Shown: positions 14,700-24,267 of the stretch, in pieces | Numbering within the stretch: position 1 is the stretch's first letter | How the letters are laid out: each line of letters begins with the position of its first letter | IMG/VR virus record: IMGVR_UViG_3300017783_000044 | Span: 1 to 47,123 of that record | From: a virus | Direction: 5' to 3' (one strand) | Length of the DNA: 47,123 bases | Notes under the pieces: generated by a model | Told to the model about the DNA's origin: nothing | Databases searched by the model: none | What the model saw: only the letters and a program-made list of their open reading frames with translations | Program-made: the position numbers and the translations under genes

Positions 14700-16998
14700 A
14701 GTATGTGCCACCATCTAAAGTAGTTGTCCAAACAGGAACACCAGTTGCACCATTAGTAGTGAGAATTTTATCTGACGTGGTAATATCAGCAGTACCTGGA
14801 GTAGCAGTTGTAGTTAGTCTCTTATACTGATCAAAGAATGGTACGCCATTGAGATTACCAATTTCTAATTTTACAGTATCAAAGTATGCTTTACAAACCG
14901 TACCACTGAATACTTGTGAAGTATTTGTTGCATCCGGAATGTATGTAAAGTAATAAGTTGTAGAACCACCTTCAGAAGTTCCAGACTCATCGTATCCGAA
15001 GAAACCTGTCTTAAGACCACTATTAAAATACTTAAACTCAATACCACGATCTTGGTTATCATCAGCACCTTGAGTAAATGTTAGAGTTACATTTGCAGCA
15101 TTTGTACTTGCTGCAATACTACCAGTCAGTGCAGCACTAAGAGTAATAGTCTTAGTTCCAGTATTGATAGAACTAATTGTAGTTCCAGCTGGAACAGATG
15201 AATTTCCAGAAATAATATCACCGACATTTAGACCGTCTACACTATCAAGAACAATAGTTGTTGCGTTAATAGCTGCAGCAGTTTTAACAGTTTTCTCACT
15301 GATACTATCTCCTAAAGTAAAGACAGGATCATTAATGGTCATCTGGGTCGAGTTTACAGTCGTAGTTGTACCAGCAACTTGCAAGTTACCACGAACAACA
15401 ACGTTACCACCAGCATCACCACCCGCAGGGAATGGGTCAATAGTAATTGTTTGAGCACTACTGTTATCACTATAAATGGTTGATCCAATAATTCTTAGAT
15501 CACCAAAATCAACTTCTGTAGATGCATTACCAATATTGATTGCATTTGCTGCACCGAATGCATTAACCGTAGTTGCAACTGTATTGAATACATTCTGAGT
15601 TGTTTCAGTACCAAGTAAAGTTGAAGAACGTAATGTGGTTGTTCCACCAGCAGCACCAAAATTTAATACACTTGCTGCACCAAAAGCATTGACCGTAGTT
15701 GCAGTTGTATTGTAAAGATTTTGAGTTGTCTGTGTACCAACAACAGTCGGATTACCGATTGTCATAGTACCAGTGTTTGCACCCATATTCAATCCAGTTG
15801 CAGCACCAAAGGCGTTAACTGTGGTAGCAGTAGTATTGAAAACATTTTGTGTGGTTTCAGTACCATCAACAGTGTCATTACCGAAAGTAGTTGCACCAGT
15901 ACCGGAAGCACCGATGTTAATATCAGTACCAGCACCAAATGCATTTACCGTAGTAGCAGTAGCATTGAATACATTTTGGGTTGTTTGAGTACCAACTAGA
16001 GTAGGATTGTTTAGAGTAAACGTACCAGAAGTAGCACCTACGTCAATCGCGGTAGCAGTACCGAATGCATTTACCGTAGTAGCGTTTGTTTCTAGTAGGT
16101 TAAATGTGGTTTGATTGGTGGTTATATCTCCACCATCTACATTTAAGTCATTATCAATATCAACATTAGCAGTTCCGAAGGTAATTAACTCAGAACCATT
16201 GTTTGTGTCAATATCAATGTACTTATTAGTACCTTCTTTGACTGTAAATGCATCTGTAGTATCATCTTTAATATCAAAATTAGTTTCATTAACAAAGGTG
16301 ATGCCACCGTGCATGGCAATATTACCAGCCAAATCAATATTGAACTTATCAGAACCACCTACAGATAGATTGAGTAGTCTGGAGTTAGCACCAGAAGCAC
16401 TATTGGTTACATCAACATCAATACCATAGAATGTTGCACCAGCATTATTCCATGTTGCTCCAATGTTTAATGCAGTGTCTGCACTACTCAATGATGGAGT
16501 TGTAATGTCTATAGAACCAGAGAATGAGTCAACTACTAATCTGTCAGTTGAACCATCTGTAATTTTAAATAAATTAGTTCCTAAAGTTGCAGCACCAGCA
16601 ACAACTACATTACCAGTACCATTGGTATCTACAGTAAGATCACCATTACTATTTGTTGTGGAAATTGTATTTCCATTTAGAGTAATATTATCTACATTCC
16701 ATTCATCAACTTTTTTAGCAGAGTCAACAACTGCTGCAGAGTTTGCAGTTACTGTACCATGACCATGATCTAAAAGGTCCGTAAAATATTTACCACCAAT
16801 AATATCAAGACCAGCGGCAACCCCATTAGTTTCGCTTCCTTTACCAACAAATAATTTACCGAAAGAAGTTACTGAAGCACCTTGTGCGTCCGTATATGTA
16901 CTAGTACCTTCACCGTAGGCAAGTTCACCTTGCCCCAGCCCACCAGGTGTTGCTGTTGGGTTAGTACTAGATCTTTTGATCTTTAAAATAGTTGCCAT
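14698..16998 (-). CDS. Tail-fibre or whisker-like structural protein with 42-residue repeats
   Basis: This 766-residue beta-rich fibre-like protein starts ATILKIKRSSTNPTATPG, with GELAYGEG at about 24-31. This resembles the Mtd-type receptor-binding N-terminal domain common in phages. Residues 297-500 hold five repeats with core TTQNVFN-x-TATTVNAFG, starting at 297, 339, 382, 424 and 466, each followed by a Gly/Ala strand and a TLVGT-like turn. Residues 550-700 hold TQMTINDPVFTLGD and TKTITLSAALTG segments typical of cyanophage fibres. It occupies the position of T4 gp11/gp12/wac, between baseplate and neck genes. Host contact is likely but not shown by sequence. Confidence 0.85.
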   Translation of the reverse strand: MATILKIKRSSTNPTATPGGLGQGELAYGEGTSTYTDAQGASVTSFGKLFVGKGSETNGVAAGLDIIGGKYFTDLLDHGHGTVTANSAAVVDSAKKVDEWNVDNITLNGNTISTTNSNGDLTVDTNGTGNVVVAGAATLGTNLFKITDGSTDRLVVDSFSGSIDITTPSLSSADTALNIGATWNNAGATFYGIDVDVTNSASGANSRLLNLSVGGSDKFNIDLAGNIAMHGGITFVNETNFDIKDDTTDAFTVKEGTNKYIDIDTNNGSELITFGTANVDIDNDLNVDGGDITTNQTTFNLLETNATTVNAFGTATAIDVGATSGTFTLNNPTLVGTQTTQNVFNATATTVNAFGAGTDINIGASGTGATTFGNDTVDGTETTQNVFNTTATTVNAFGAATGLNMGANTGTMTIGNPTVVGTQTTQNLYNTTATTVNAFGAASVLNFGAAGGTTTLRSSTLLGTETTQNVFNTVATTVNAFGAANAINIGNASTEVDFGDLRIIGSTIYSDNSSAQTITIDPFPAGGDAGGNVVVRGNLQVAGTTTTVNSTQMTINDPVFTLGDSISEKTVKTAAAINATTIVLDSVDGLNVGDIISGNSSVPAGTTISSINTGTKTITLSAALTGSIAASTNAANVTLTFTQGADDNQDRGIEFKYFNSGLKTGFFGYDESGTSEGGSTTYYFTYIPDATNTSQVFSGTVCKAYFDTVKLEIGNLNGVPFFDQYKRLTTTATPGTADITTSDKILTTNGATGVPVWTTTLDGGTY
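15499..16110 (-). repeat. Five coding repeats of about 126-129 bases
   Basis: This is the DNA encoding the TTQNVFN...NAFG repeats of the fibre-like protein (residues 297-500). The copies are diverged at DNA level but clearly aligned at protein level, and could recombine. Confidence 0.8.
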
Positions 16999-17019
16999 TT
17001 TTTGATACCTATTGGGAAA

Positions 17020-17229
17020 TTAGAAGTTGCCGCAGTTTATTTGGAGGCCGGATTTTTCAAGAATATTTTCAGCAATCCAAGTATTACTTGTTGCATCATA
17101 TTGTAATACCGCACCATCGGTTGCATTATTAAGATTCACGTCAGATAGATTTCCTACTGACAAATTAGCCCCACCGCCGGTGACCTTAATCACTTGAGGT
17201 TGGTTTGATACTGTAACTTTGGTTTTCAT
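17020..17229 (-). CDS. Small fibre-associated protein
   Basis: This 69-residue protein begins KTKVTVSNQPQVIKVTGGG and has SVGNLSDVNLNNATDGAVLQ (25-44), followed by YDATSNTWIAEN. This NLSDV...GAVLQYD...WV pattern is a common phage fibre building block, suggesting a small trimeric fibre or connector piece. Its start is one base after the stop of the 108-residue gene, and it precedes the repeat fibre. Function is inferred from pattern and position. Confidence 0.72.
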   Translation of the reverse strand: MKTKVTVSNQPQVIKVTGGGANLSVGNLSDVNLNNATDGAVLQYDATSNTWIAENILEKSGLQINCGNF

Positions 17230-17230
17230 G

Positions 17231-17557
17231 TTACGTTGTTACTCCTGGGTTTATAGTTATTAAACCTTCTATGACTCTGGTTTTGGTGCCACCGCCTGAG
17301 GTAATCACAACGTCATACAAATATCTTCCTTCAGCAAGAGTTGATGTGTTAGCTGCTGTTAGAGATAGTGTCACAGTTCCTGTAGCATTTACAGATACTG
17401 TAAATGGCGTTGATGTAGAACTATAATATGATTTTTTAATTTTAGCCGCACCGGAGTATCCAGTCAAATCCCAAGATGTATTGAAATCATCAAAGATTTC
17501 AATGTCTGCAGAAAAATCTGATCCTTGGTCAATATAAAGATTATGTACAGCCGCCAT
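17231..17557 (-). CDS. Small beta-sandwich structural protein (BppU-like)
   Basis: This 108-residue protein has YIDQGSDFSADIEIFDD (8-24), WDLTGYSGAAKIKKSY (29-44) and a C-terminal EGRYLYDVVITSGGGTKTRV with GLITINPG. This arrangement resembles the N-terminal beta-sandwich of phage baseplate upper proteins, used to anchor fibres. Two late-promoter boxes stand upstream, including the best match to the T4 consensus. It probably forms a transcription unit with the next small gene and the repeat fibre. Confidence 0.75.
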   Translation of the reverse strand: MAAVHNLYIDQGSDFSADIEIFDDFNTSWDLTGYSGAAKIKKSYYSSTSTPFTVSVNATGTVTLSLTAANTSTLAEGRYLYDVVITSGGGTKTRVIEGLITINPGVTT

Positions 17558-17577
17558 AGGAGTTTACCACTTATTTG

Positions 17578-17585
17578 TATTTATA
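17578..17585 (-). promoter_or_regulatory. Late promoter, exact T4 consensus
   Basis: The minus strand reads TATAAATA, identical to the T4 late -10 box, 20 bases before the ATG of the 108-residue gene. Confidence 0.68.
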
Positions 17586-17597
17586 TAATCTCATTAA

Positions 17598-17605
17598 TAT
17601 TTATG
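17598..17605 (-). promoter_or_regulatory. Second late-promoter box before the fibre genes
   Basis: The minus strand reads CATAAATA and overlaps the TAA stop of the 74-residue gene (17601-17603). Together with the box at 17578-17585 it makes a tandem pair. Confidence 0.45.
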
Positions 17606-17825
17606 CTTTGTTAATTAAATCAATCAACAAATTTTTTATTTCATCTATTTCATTCTTCAAATTTGAAAGATTTTCTTCCATATTGTTAATTTTATCTTTT
17701 TCAGCCATTCTAAATTTAGAGGCTTTCATATAATTTTCATAATCAAGTGAATTTTTATTTACTATAGCTTTAGATGAAACATCCCGAACTAAATCGGGAT
17801 GACCTTTTACTTTAATTTCTTCCAT
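17601..17825 (-). CDS. Small charged coiled-coil protein
   Basis: This 74-residue protein has an N-terminal segment with KVKGHPDLVRDVSSKAIVNK, then a charged helix, then a clear heptad coiled coil from about residue 46 to the end (MEENLSNLKNEIDEIKNLL). It is encoded one base after the stop of the DUF4815-type gene. Small proteins like this recur at this site in cyanophages, as I recall, but the function is not known. It might be a baseplate or fibre connector. Confidence 0.72.
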   Translation of the reverse strand: MEEIKVKGHPDLVRDVSSKAIVNKNSLDYENYMKASKFRMAEKDKINNMEENLSNLKNEIDEIKNLLIDLINKA

Positions 17826-17826
17826 A

Positions 17827-20800
17827 TTATAATGCTAATGCAAGTGCTCTAAAGTTTCTAATCTTAGGACAATCACTTTGGTCATTACCAGCCATTATAA
17901 CTTTAATACTGAACTCTTGGAATTCTCTAAGTCCCTTGATTTCATAGTCAAATGCTCTATATTGTTTTTTGGTTTCTGATACTGGATAAGAAAGTGCAGG
18001 TATTTCAATATAATTCATACTATTAAAGGCCTCTGAAGTAGAATCACCTTTAATTTTTACAAATACTTTGATATCATTACTGACTGTTCTTATACCATCA
18101 AACATTACTTTAACTGATGTTGAACTAGTTTCTAGAACTACTTTCTTAGTAATATAAGCAGAATGTTTTCCTCCAAATGGAGGGGTTTCAGAAGTTAAAT
18201 CTAGATTACCATCAGCATCAATTTCTTTACTGAGTCTATTTGAAACAGTTATGATTGAAGATCCACCGAGATCAATTACTGGACTCAATCTATCATTAGT
18301 AGTTGACAGGTTAAGTGTAGAAGTTAAAGTACCAGACTGACCTCCAGTAAATTGAAGTCTATTGGGTTCTGATAATACTAGTCTAGGACTAGTTAATATA
18401 TTTTCTACAGTATTTTCAATAGCCTCAGAACTTATAGCATTAAATGATTGTTGAGAACTATTGCCTATACTGGTTCCACTAACAGATGTTAAATTAATAT
18501 CAACTGAAGTATTAACAGGTGAGAACATGTTAAAGTTTGGAGTTATATTTTCATATTGGATATTTCTAGTTGCAAGAGATCCAGAACCACCAGATTTTTT
18601 AGTATTACTAGCTGTAGTTTGAACTATAATTTCATATTCATCCAAACTGATTATTTTAGACACTGTATGTTCTTTATTTAAATCGGATAGAATAATTCCA
18701 TTGTTATGGAAACATTGAACAGTTGCGCCAGTTAAGTGTACTTCAGCAGTAGTTCCCAATACACCTCTAACACATCCTCGTAATTCTGTACCGACAACCT
18801 CAGTATAAGAAATTATCTCATTATCAATTTTTACAAATCCAGGATTATTTGCTGAAATTGAACCGTTATTAATAAAATTCCAACCCTCAACACTGGATGG
18901 AGTAAATGCAACTCCAGTAACGTCGGATATAATAATTGTCGTAGCATTAGACGTTATATTTGGAGTATTTGCAACTTGTGCATTTGAAGTTTCGGAGAAC
19001 ACATTAGAAATTTTTACCAAATTACCAACTTGATGCATACAATGATTTGGTTGGAACACTCTTATGGATGAACTTCCTTTAGTGAAACTAAATGGATTTG
19101 ATGATAATTTTTGTGGTTCTACTTTTTTATTTGGTAGAATTGCTGTGAATGTCGTATTGGTAGTAAACTGTGCCCTTCTCAGTTCAAATTTTACATCTTC
19201 ATATTGATCAGGTGTCCATATACTCTGGTTTGCTGATTTATATAGAACACCCACAAATGGTTGTTTGTCAATAATAAGTCCAGTAGTAACGTCCTCTTCA
19301 CCTAATCTAGAAACCCACATGTTGTAATTTTTAGATGTTGACCTAACAACAAAACAATAATCACTACTACTGGATAGATACAGTGGATTTTTAAATGTGA
19401 AAGTAGTTGATGCAGAAGCATCTATAGATGTATTAACTTTCGATGCTTGTACCGTAACATTAGAACCAGGGATAACATTTGAAGTGGGACTACCATTTTC
19501 CACAGTTCTTATGTCAAGAATAACTGGAGTAATATTATCCTTTGTCAAGAAGAATAGATCCAAAGAAGTTACAAAAATACCCCCTTCATCATCAACAAAG
19601 AATGACTGAGCAATAGGATCATGTCTTGGACCAGGTGGTGGTGGATTCGGAATAAATCTAGTTCTTTCTTGTGTAATTGTAGTTTCAGTAAGTTCTGGCA
19701 CTTCTAGTGTAGTTACGTTAGAAGTAACTTGTAATTCCGTACCTTGGGAATAGTAATAACCGGTTGCATAAGATCCAGAAAGTCCTTTAACTTGTACGTT
19801 ATCTGACTGATCAGACAATGAGAAAATTATATCACCAGTTTCAAATGTCAATGGTGGAATTAAAACAAATGCACTTAGATTACCATATTGATCTGAAATT
19901 AATTCCTGTTTAGTATTAGATCTTGCTCTAGCACCAGAAGAATCTCCCGTAATTAAAAATCTCTCTCCAATTTCTATAGGATCAATATCACTACCTTCCT
20001 CAGATCTAATTTGATCAATTGCTAAAATAGATTTATCTATTGATATAGAATCGTCAAAAATTGTAGGAAGTACAACAGTCGCTTTTAATGGACGATTTGG
20101 TATTACTTGTATTGAAATTTCATCATCTCTAATTGGAATTATAGATACAGTTTCACCAAGAACAAAACTTCCAACAACGTTATCTAAATTTCTAAGTAGT
20201 TTTGGATAGATGATACTAGAAGATTCCTTCTCATTAATATAGAAGAAGAAATTAGTATTTGGTTTCAATCCAAAACTATTAAGATTAACAATTCTAGACC
20301 TACTAAATCTTATGTCAGAAATACTATCAATAGTATCAGACTCTATCTCAAAGTTTAGAGCATCAATACCATATTGTGTTCCTGTCATAATATCGGTAAT
20401 TGTTGTACCTCCACCACCACTAACACTACCACCAGCACCATTTTGCCAATCTCCCCAAGTTTGACCAGTTGGCACAACCAAATCAAATAATGTTTGGAAT
20501 GGATCAGTTAAATTAATATTTTGGGTTTCTTCTATTGTTCTTTGAGTATCATACCAGATATCTTTCTTAGGAGAAACCTCCATGGTACCAATCCATGAAT
20601 ATACTTCATAAGGAAGTAGGTTTTCAACCCTACTCGAATATGGTTGAGAAACAAATGTAGTCTCTACAAAGGGGATAGTTATGTAAGTGTCATGTTTAAT
20701 TGCCGTACTAGAAGCATCGAAATTAAAACCAACATTATTGACATATGGATAAGGTCTTGCAAGATTTTTATCTAGATCAATTGAAGATGTATAATCTGGA

Positions 20801-23800
20801 CTTAGTAAATCAGCAACATCGGTAGTTGTAAAAGAGTCAACAACAAATCCATTTTTAAATCTATTTCTACCTTCCTGATCCAAAATATTAAGATTATTAG
20901 TATCTACTTCTAGTAATGATAGTGAAGTATATCTCTCGACATTGGAAAGTCTATCTTCTAATTTTCCAATATCTCTCATAGTATAGTTTCTGGTTTTTTC
21001 AAGTTTTACTTTGGCATCAGAAACTTTCTTTAAATATGGAGGAAGAGTAATTGTTCCGAGTAACAATCCAGCAGACGCATCTTCCGAACCAACTGGTTCA
21101 ATTGAACTAGAACCTTCTATTACACGTAATAGTCCACTAAAAGCTCCATATTTTTCTGGACTTGTCGTTAAATATACTTTATCTACTCTACCAAGATAAA
21201 ACTCATAATCTGTACTGAATATAGTTTCTGGATATGGAGCTCCTTGGGCAGAATTAATTGATTTTTGATATATATCAAATGCAGAATAAGATGCAGTACT
21301 ATCTTCTACAAATGGAGATGTAATACCTCCAGTGGTCCCACTAGTACTAGTTGGAGTTAAATAATACCTAAAATCAAGTTGATCTGACATAGGAACAGAA
21401 TTATATGAAGAAGGAATTTCCTCGTAATACATATTATCACTCATCATATCTGGGCAATATGATTCAATTGAATAGAAATCCCCGGACAAATTTTCATGAT
21501 TAAAGTAATCAAATAATACAACAATTTTCTTTGATGGTATATTTGATTGAGATTTTCTTACTAGTTTAGATGTTGCATAAAAATCAGGACCATCATTTCT
21601 AATAAATTTAAAGTCATTCGTAATATCTACATATCTACCATAAGTAGACTGTCGGATAAACAATCCGGCAGCATCAGCATCTTCTAAAATATCTATTTTA
21701 ATTGCTAAATTATTTCCGGATTTAAATTTAGTTCTAGAAATATAGAGCACATAAACAGTAGTTCCAGATATAGAAACTATTTGAGCTTTTATATTTCCGG
21801 AACAAATAGTTTGTCCTACTTTTATTGGAGTTGTTTCATTTAATACAAGTTTATCATACATATCCGATGCAGTATCACCATCTCTCACAGATTCTCGTAT
21901 ATTGCGAATTTTTATAACGTCTGGAAACTTTAGTGATATTTCTGTGTCAGTAAACCTAGTACCGTAAACATCAGAATTAGATTTTGTTTTAGTTACTTCT
22001 AAGAATTTAAAATCTTGTTTTGATTTTAATCTATGAGTTGGATTTCCAATTTGATTTCTATAGTATACAGTAATGTTAGTATTCGCATTAGCAGATCCGG
22101 TACTAACATTTATTACGTTAGATGCTACTATAGTAAAAGATAGTCCAGATAATACTCCAGATGAAGTAGTAACTAAAATACTAGTAGTATCAATAGAACC
22201 ACCGGAAGATTGAAGAGTAAAGTTACCTAAGGAATTAGTTGATAAACTAGTATCGCAAATTAATCTACTATGAATTGCATCATGTTCAGACTTAACTGGA
22301 CTAGATGAAATTCTTGCAGTTAAACCACCAGGAGAACTAGTTAACTTACAAACTTGTTTGAAAGCGCTATAGTAAGTTCCATCTGCAACTGTAGATGATA
22401 ATGTAATTGTAGTTGAACTTGCCGTAGCAACCTCTACTGCAGGTTGATTAGCAACTTTAATTCTAGATTTTGCTGTTATTTCTTCCGCGAATGAAGTATC
22501 AATTCCAGTTAAATTTGTACCACCACTAATAGTAAAAGAACTACCACTTATAGGTACCGAATCTAGTTTAATAGTAGCTTGAAATCCACCTGACGTTGAT
22601 ACAGTTCTAACATTTTCTAATAAAAATTTACTGGAAGATGATAATGATATTTGACTAGAATCTCTACTAGATTCTATAGTTTCGGATTGTATAAATGATC
22701 CTGTTACTTGTCTCAAGTAAACAGTAGTTCCACTAACTTGTTGAACAAAAGCTGTAGCACCAGAAACTTTTCCTGTTATAAAATCACCCTCGGTTAAACT
22801 GCTACTAGATTGTGTTATTATCGATTCGTATATAGTTACATTTACAAGATATAATCTATTAGCCGCTGTAAGTCCAAGTGCTCTTGCTCTACCAATAACA
22901 TCACCATTAGCATCACTTAGTAAAACTTCATTACTAGAATTAACAGCACCTTGTATAGTTGCACCATCAATTTTTACATAAGAACCTACACTAGTAGGAA
23001 TACCTTGGTTATTTAATTTTTTTACATCTCTAGGTTTTTTTACAAGCGCATATTGTTTTCTTTCGTTAATAACTTCAAAACCTTCAACATAAGCTTTTCC
23101 TTGAGAAAGCTCTACGGCATAATAATCATTACCATTAATATCACCAACAGTACCACCAGAGTAACCAATTGATTGATTAGATGAAGCATTTGAAGGATCT
23201 ACTGATAGTATTCTTCTACCATCATATAAAACTTCATTTGGTTGATAAACACCGTCATTACTACCATTATCAAGTGCTTCTCTAACTTTAATTGTATATG
23301 GTTTTGTGGTGTAGCTTCCAGACTCATCAAAAGTTCTTCTTGCTAGATTTTTTTCTAACTCTGCGTATACCGAGTTATATGAAGCTGCAGATTCAGTAAC
23401 CTGACCCTCTTCAAATCTTAGTAATTCAATAAAATTTGAATTATCAGTAAATACTAAATCTTGTTTTATTAATTTTAAATCTATCTTTAATCTATCAGCA
23501 CCAGGAGCAGAATAGTTCGTAGATCCTAGTGAATTATCAAATAAAGTCTCGTCTTCGTCTGAAGTTGCTACACTTTCATTAATTTGTAGTCCAACTTTAG
23601 CAGAAGGTTTATTAGTATATTGAGATAAAATAATTCTTTGTGCGCCAACCTCGACAAAGAATCCTCTGACAAAATAAACTCCAGGATTTATATTTGCAGT
23701 AGATCCAACATATGCAGAAGCATTTTGAACTGTAGTAACTGCTATAGAATTACCATCTTCATCAATTAGAGTTTCATTATTCTTAAACTCTTTTATTTGA

Positions 23801-24219
23801 GTTCCATTTTCAACTACTCCACCATAATTATATGTAATGTATAAAGTAATAGTATCTTTTTCAGATTCACTTTGACTTAAGGTCTCAACAACTTCCGCTT
23901 TTACACCAGAAGTAACTCCAGTTAAAGTTTTTCCTACTAAAGATTCTCTATAACCTTCAACAGAAACTCCATTCACAAATGGTTGAATTAATACACAACT
24001 CAGCGATAAGTTGTAATTTACATTACCTGGTATTACAAGTGAACCATCTCTGAATACATGTTGACCAAATTTCTCCACCTGATTTTGTAAAATCGATTGG
24101 AGTGTATTCAGTTCTCTAGTCTGAACAGAAAATCCTGGTTTGAATAAAACTTTCTGATAGTTTTTTGAGCTATCAAAGTCATCAAAATATGGAGTTATAT
24201 TTAGATTTGTATCTTGCAT
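17827..24219 (-). CDS. Large baseplate/fibre structural protein with DUF4815-type N-terminus
   Basis: At 2130 residues, its N-terminus, with NITPYFDDFD (7-16), VLFKPGFSVQTRELNTLQS (25-43) and FGQHVFRDGSLVIPG (52-66), matches the DUF4815 family of phage baseplate proteins. The rest is a chain of beta-rich segments. About residues 1775-1835 carry a module ending in EIISYTEV...GCVRGVLGTT...H, also present in two other large proteins here. The C-terminus (about 1950-2130) ends in a conserved block with YEIKGLREFQEFSIKVIMAG. It lies in the gp9/gp10 slot after gp8, so it probably builds the outer baseplate wedge and fibre attachment site. It has no detectable similarity to T4 gp9 or gp10 by eye. 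Confidence 0.85.
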   Translation of the reverse strand: MQDTNLNITPYFDDFDSSKNYQKVLFKPGFSVQTRELNTLQSILQNQVEKFGQHVFRDGSLVIPGNVNYNLSLSCVLIQPFVNGVSVEGYRESLVGKTLTGVTSGVKAEVVETLSQSESEKDTITLYITYNYGGVVENGTQIKEFKNNETLIDEDGNSIAVTTVQNASAYVGSTANINPGVYFVRGFFVEVGAQRIILSQYTNKPSAKVGLQINESVATSDEDETLFDNSLGSTNYSAPGADRLKIDLKLIKQDLVFTDNSNFIELLRFEEGQVTESAASYNSVYAELEKNLARRTFDESGSYTTKPYTIKVREALDNGSNDGVYQPNEVLYDGRRILSVDPSNASSNQSIGYSGGTVGDINGNDYYAVELSQGKAYVEGFEVINERKQYALVKKPRDVKKLNNQGIPTSVGSYVKIDGATIQGAVNSSNEVLLSDANGDVIGRARALGLTAANRLYLVNVTIYESIITQSSSSLTEGDFITGKVSGATAFVQQVSGTTVYLRQVTGSFIQSETIESSRDSSQISLSSSSKFLLENVRTVSTSGGFQATIKLDSVPISGSSFTISGGTNLTGIDTSFAEEITAKSRIKVANQPAVEVATASSTTITLSSTVADGTYYSAFKQVCKLTSSPGGLTARISSSPVKSEHDAIHSRLICDTSLSTNSLGNFTLQSSGGSIDTTSILVTTSSGVLSGLSFTIVASNVINVSTGSANANTNITVYYRNQIGNPTHRLKSKQDFKFLEVTKTKSNSDVYGTRFTDTEISLKFPDVIKIRNIRESVRDGDTASDMYDKLVLNETTPIKVGQTICSGNIKAQIVSISGTTVYVLYISRTKFKSGNNLAIKIDILEDADAAGLFIRQSTYGRYVDITNDFKFIRNDGPDFYATSKLVRKSQSNIPSKKIVVLFDYFNHENLSGDFYSIESYCPDMMSDNMYYEEIPSSYNSVPMSDQLDFRYYLTPTSTSGTTGGITSPFVEDSTASYSAFDIYQKSINSAQGAPYPETIFSTDYEFYLGRVDKVYLTTSPEKYGAFSGLLRVIEGSSSIEPVGSEDASAGLLLGTITLPPYLKKVSDAKVKLEKTRNYTMRDIGKLEDRLSNVERYTSLSLLEVDTNNLNILDQEGRNRFKNGFVVDSFTTTDVADLLSPDYTSSIDLDKNLARPYPYVNNVGFNFDASSTAIKHDTYITIPFVETTFVSQPYSSRVENLLPYEVYSWIGTMEVSPKKDIWYDTQRTIEETQNINLTDPFQTLFDLVVPTGQTWGDWQNGAGGSVSGGGGTTITDIMTGTQYGIDALNFEIESDTIDSISDIRFSRSRIVNLNSFGLKPNTNFFFYINEKESSSIIYPKLLRNLDNVVGSFVLGETVSIIPIRDDEISIQVIPNRPLKATVVLPTIFDDSISIDKSILAIDQIRSEEGSDIDPIEIGERFLITGDSSGARARSNTKQELISDQYGNLSAFVLIPPLTFETGDIIFSLSDQSDNVQVKGLSGSYATGYYYSQGTELQVTSNVTTLEVPELTETTITQERTRFIPNPPPPGPRHDPIAQSFFVDDEGGIFVTSLDLFFLTKDNITPVILDIRTVENGSPTSNVIPGSNVTVQASKVNTSIDASASTTFTFKNPLYLSSSSDYCFVVRSTSKNYNMWVSRLGEEDVTTGLIIDKQPFVGVLYKSANQSIWTPDQYEDVKFELRRAQFTTNTTFTAILPNKKVEPQKLSSNPFSFTKGSSSIRVFQPNHCMHQVGNLVKISNVFSETSNAQVANTPNITSNATTIIISDVTGVAFTPSSVEGWNFINNGSISANNPGFVKIDNEIISYTEVVGTELRGCVRGVLGTTAEVHLTGATVQCFHNNGIILSDLNKEHTVSKIISLDEYEIIVQTTASNTKKSGGSGSLATRNIQYENITPNFNMFSPVNTSVDINLTSVSGTSIGNSSQQSFNAISSEAIENTVENILTSPRLVLSEPNRLQFTGGQSGTLTSTLNLSTTNDRLSPVIDLGGSSIITVSNRLSKEIDADGNLDLTSETPPFGGKHSAYITKKVVLETSSTSVKVMFDGIRTVSNDIKVFVKIKGDSTSEAFNSMNYIEIPALSYPVSETKKQYRAFDYEIKGLREFQEFSIKVIMAGNDQSDCPKIRNFRALALAL

Positions 24220-24259
24220 TTATTGAGACCTTCAGGTTTTTCTTTTGATTTCTTTTGAT

Positions 24260-24267
24260 TATTTATT
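24260..24267 (-). promoter_or_regulatory. Late-promoter box before the DUF4815-type gene
   Basis: The minus strand reads AATAAATA, 40 bases before the ATG and adjacent to the gp8 stop (24268). Confidence 0.48.

Noticed and set aside
15721-15999. Plus-strand frames rich in Cys or Val opposite the fibre repeats
   Set aside because: These arise from the repeat in the antisense strand. Sequence patterns follow the fibre repeat period and show no independent features.
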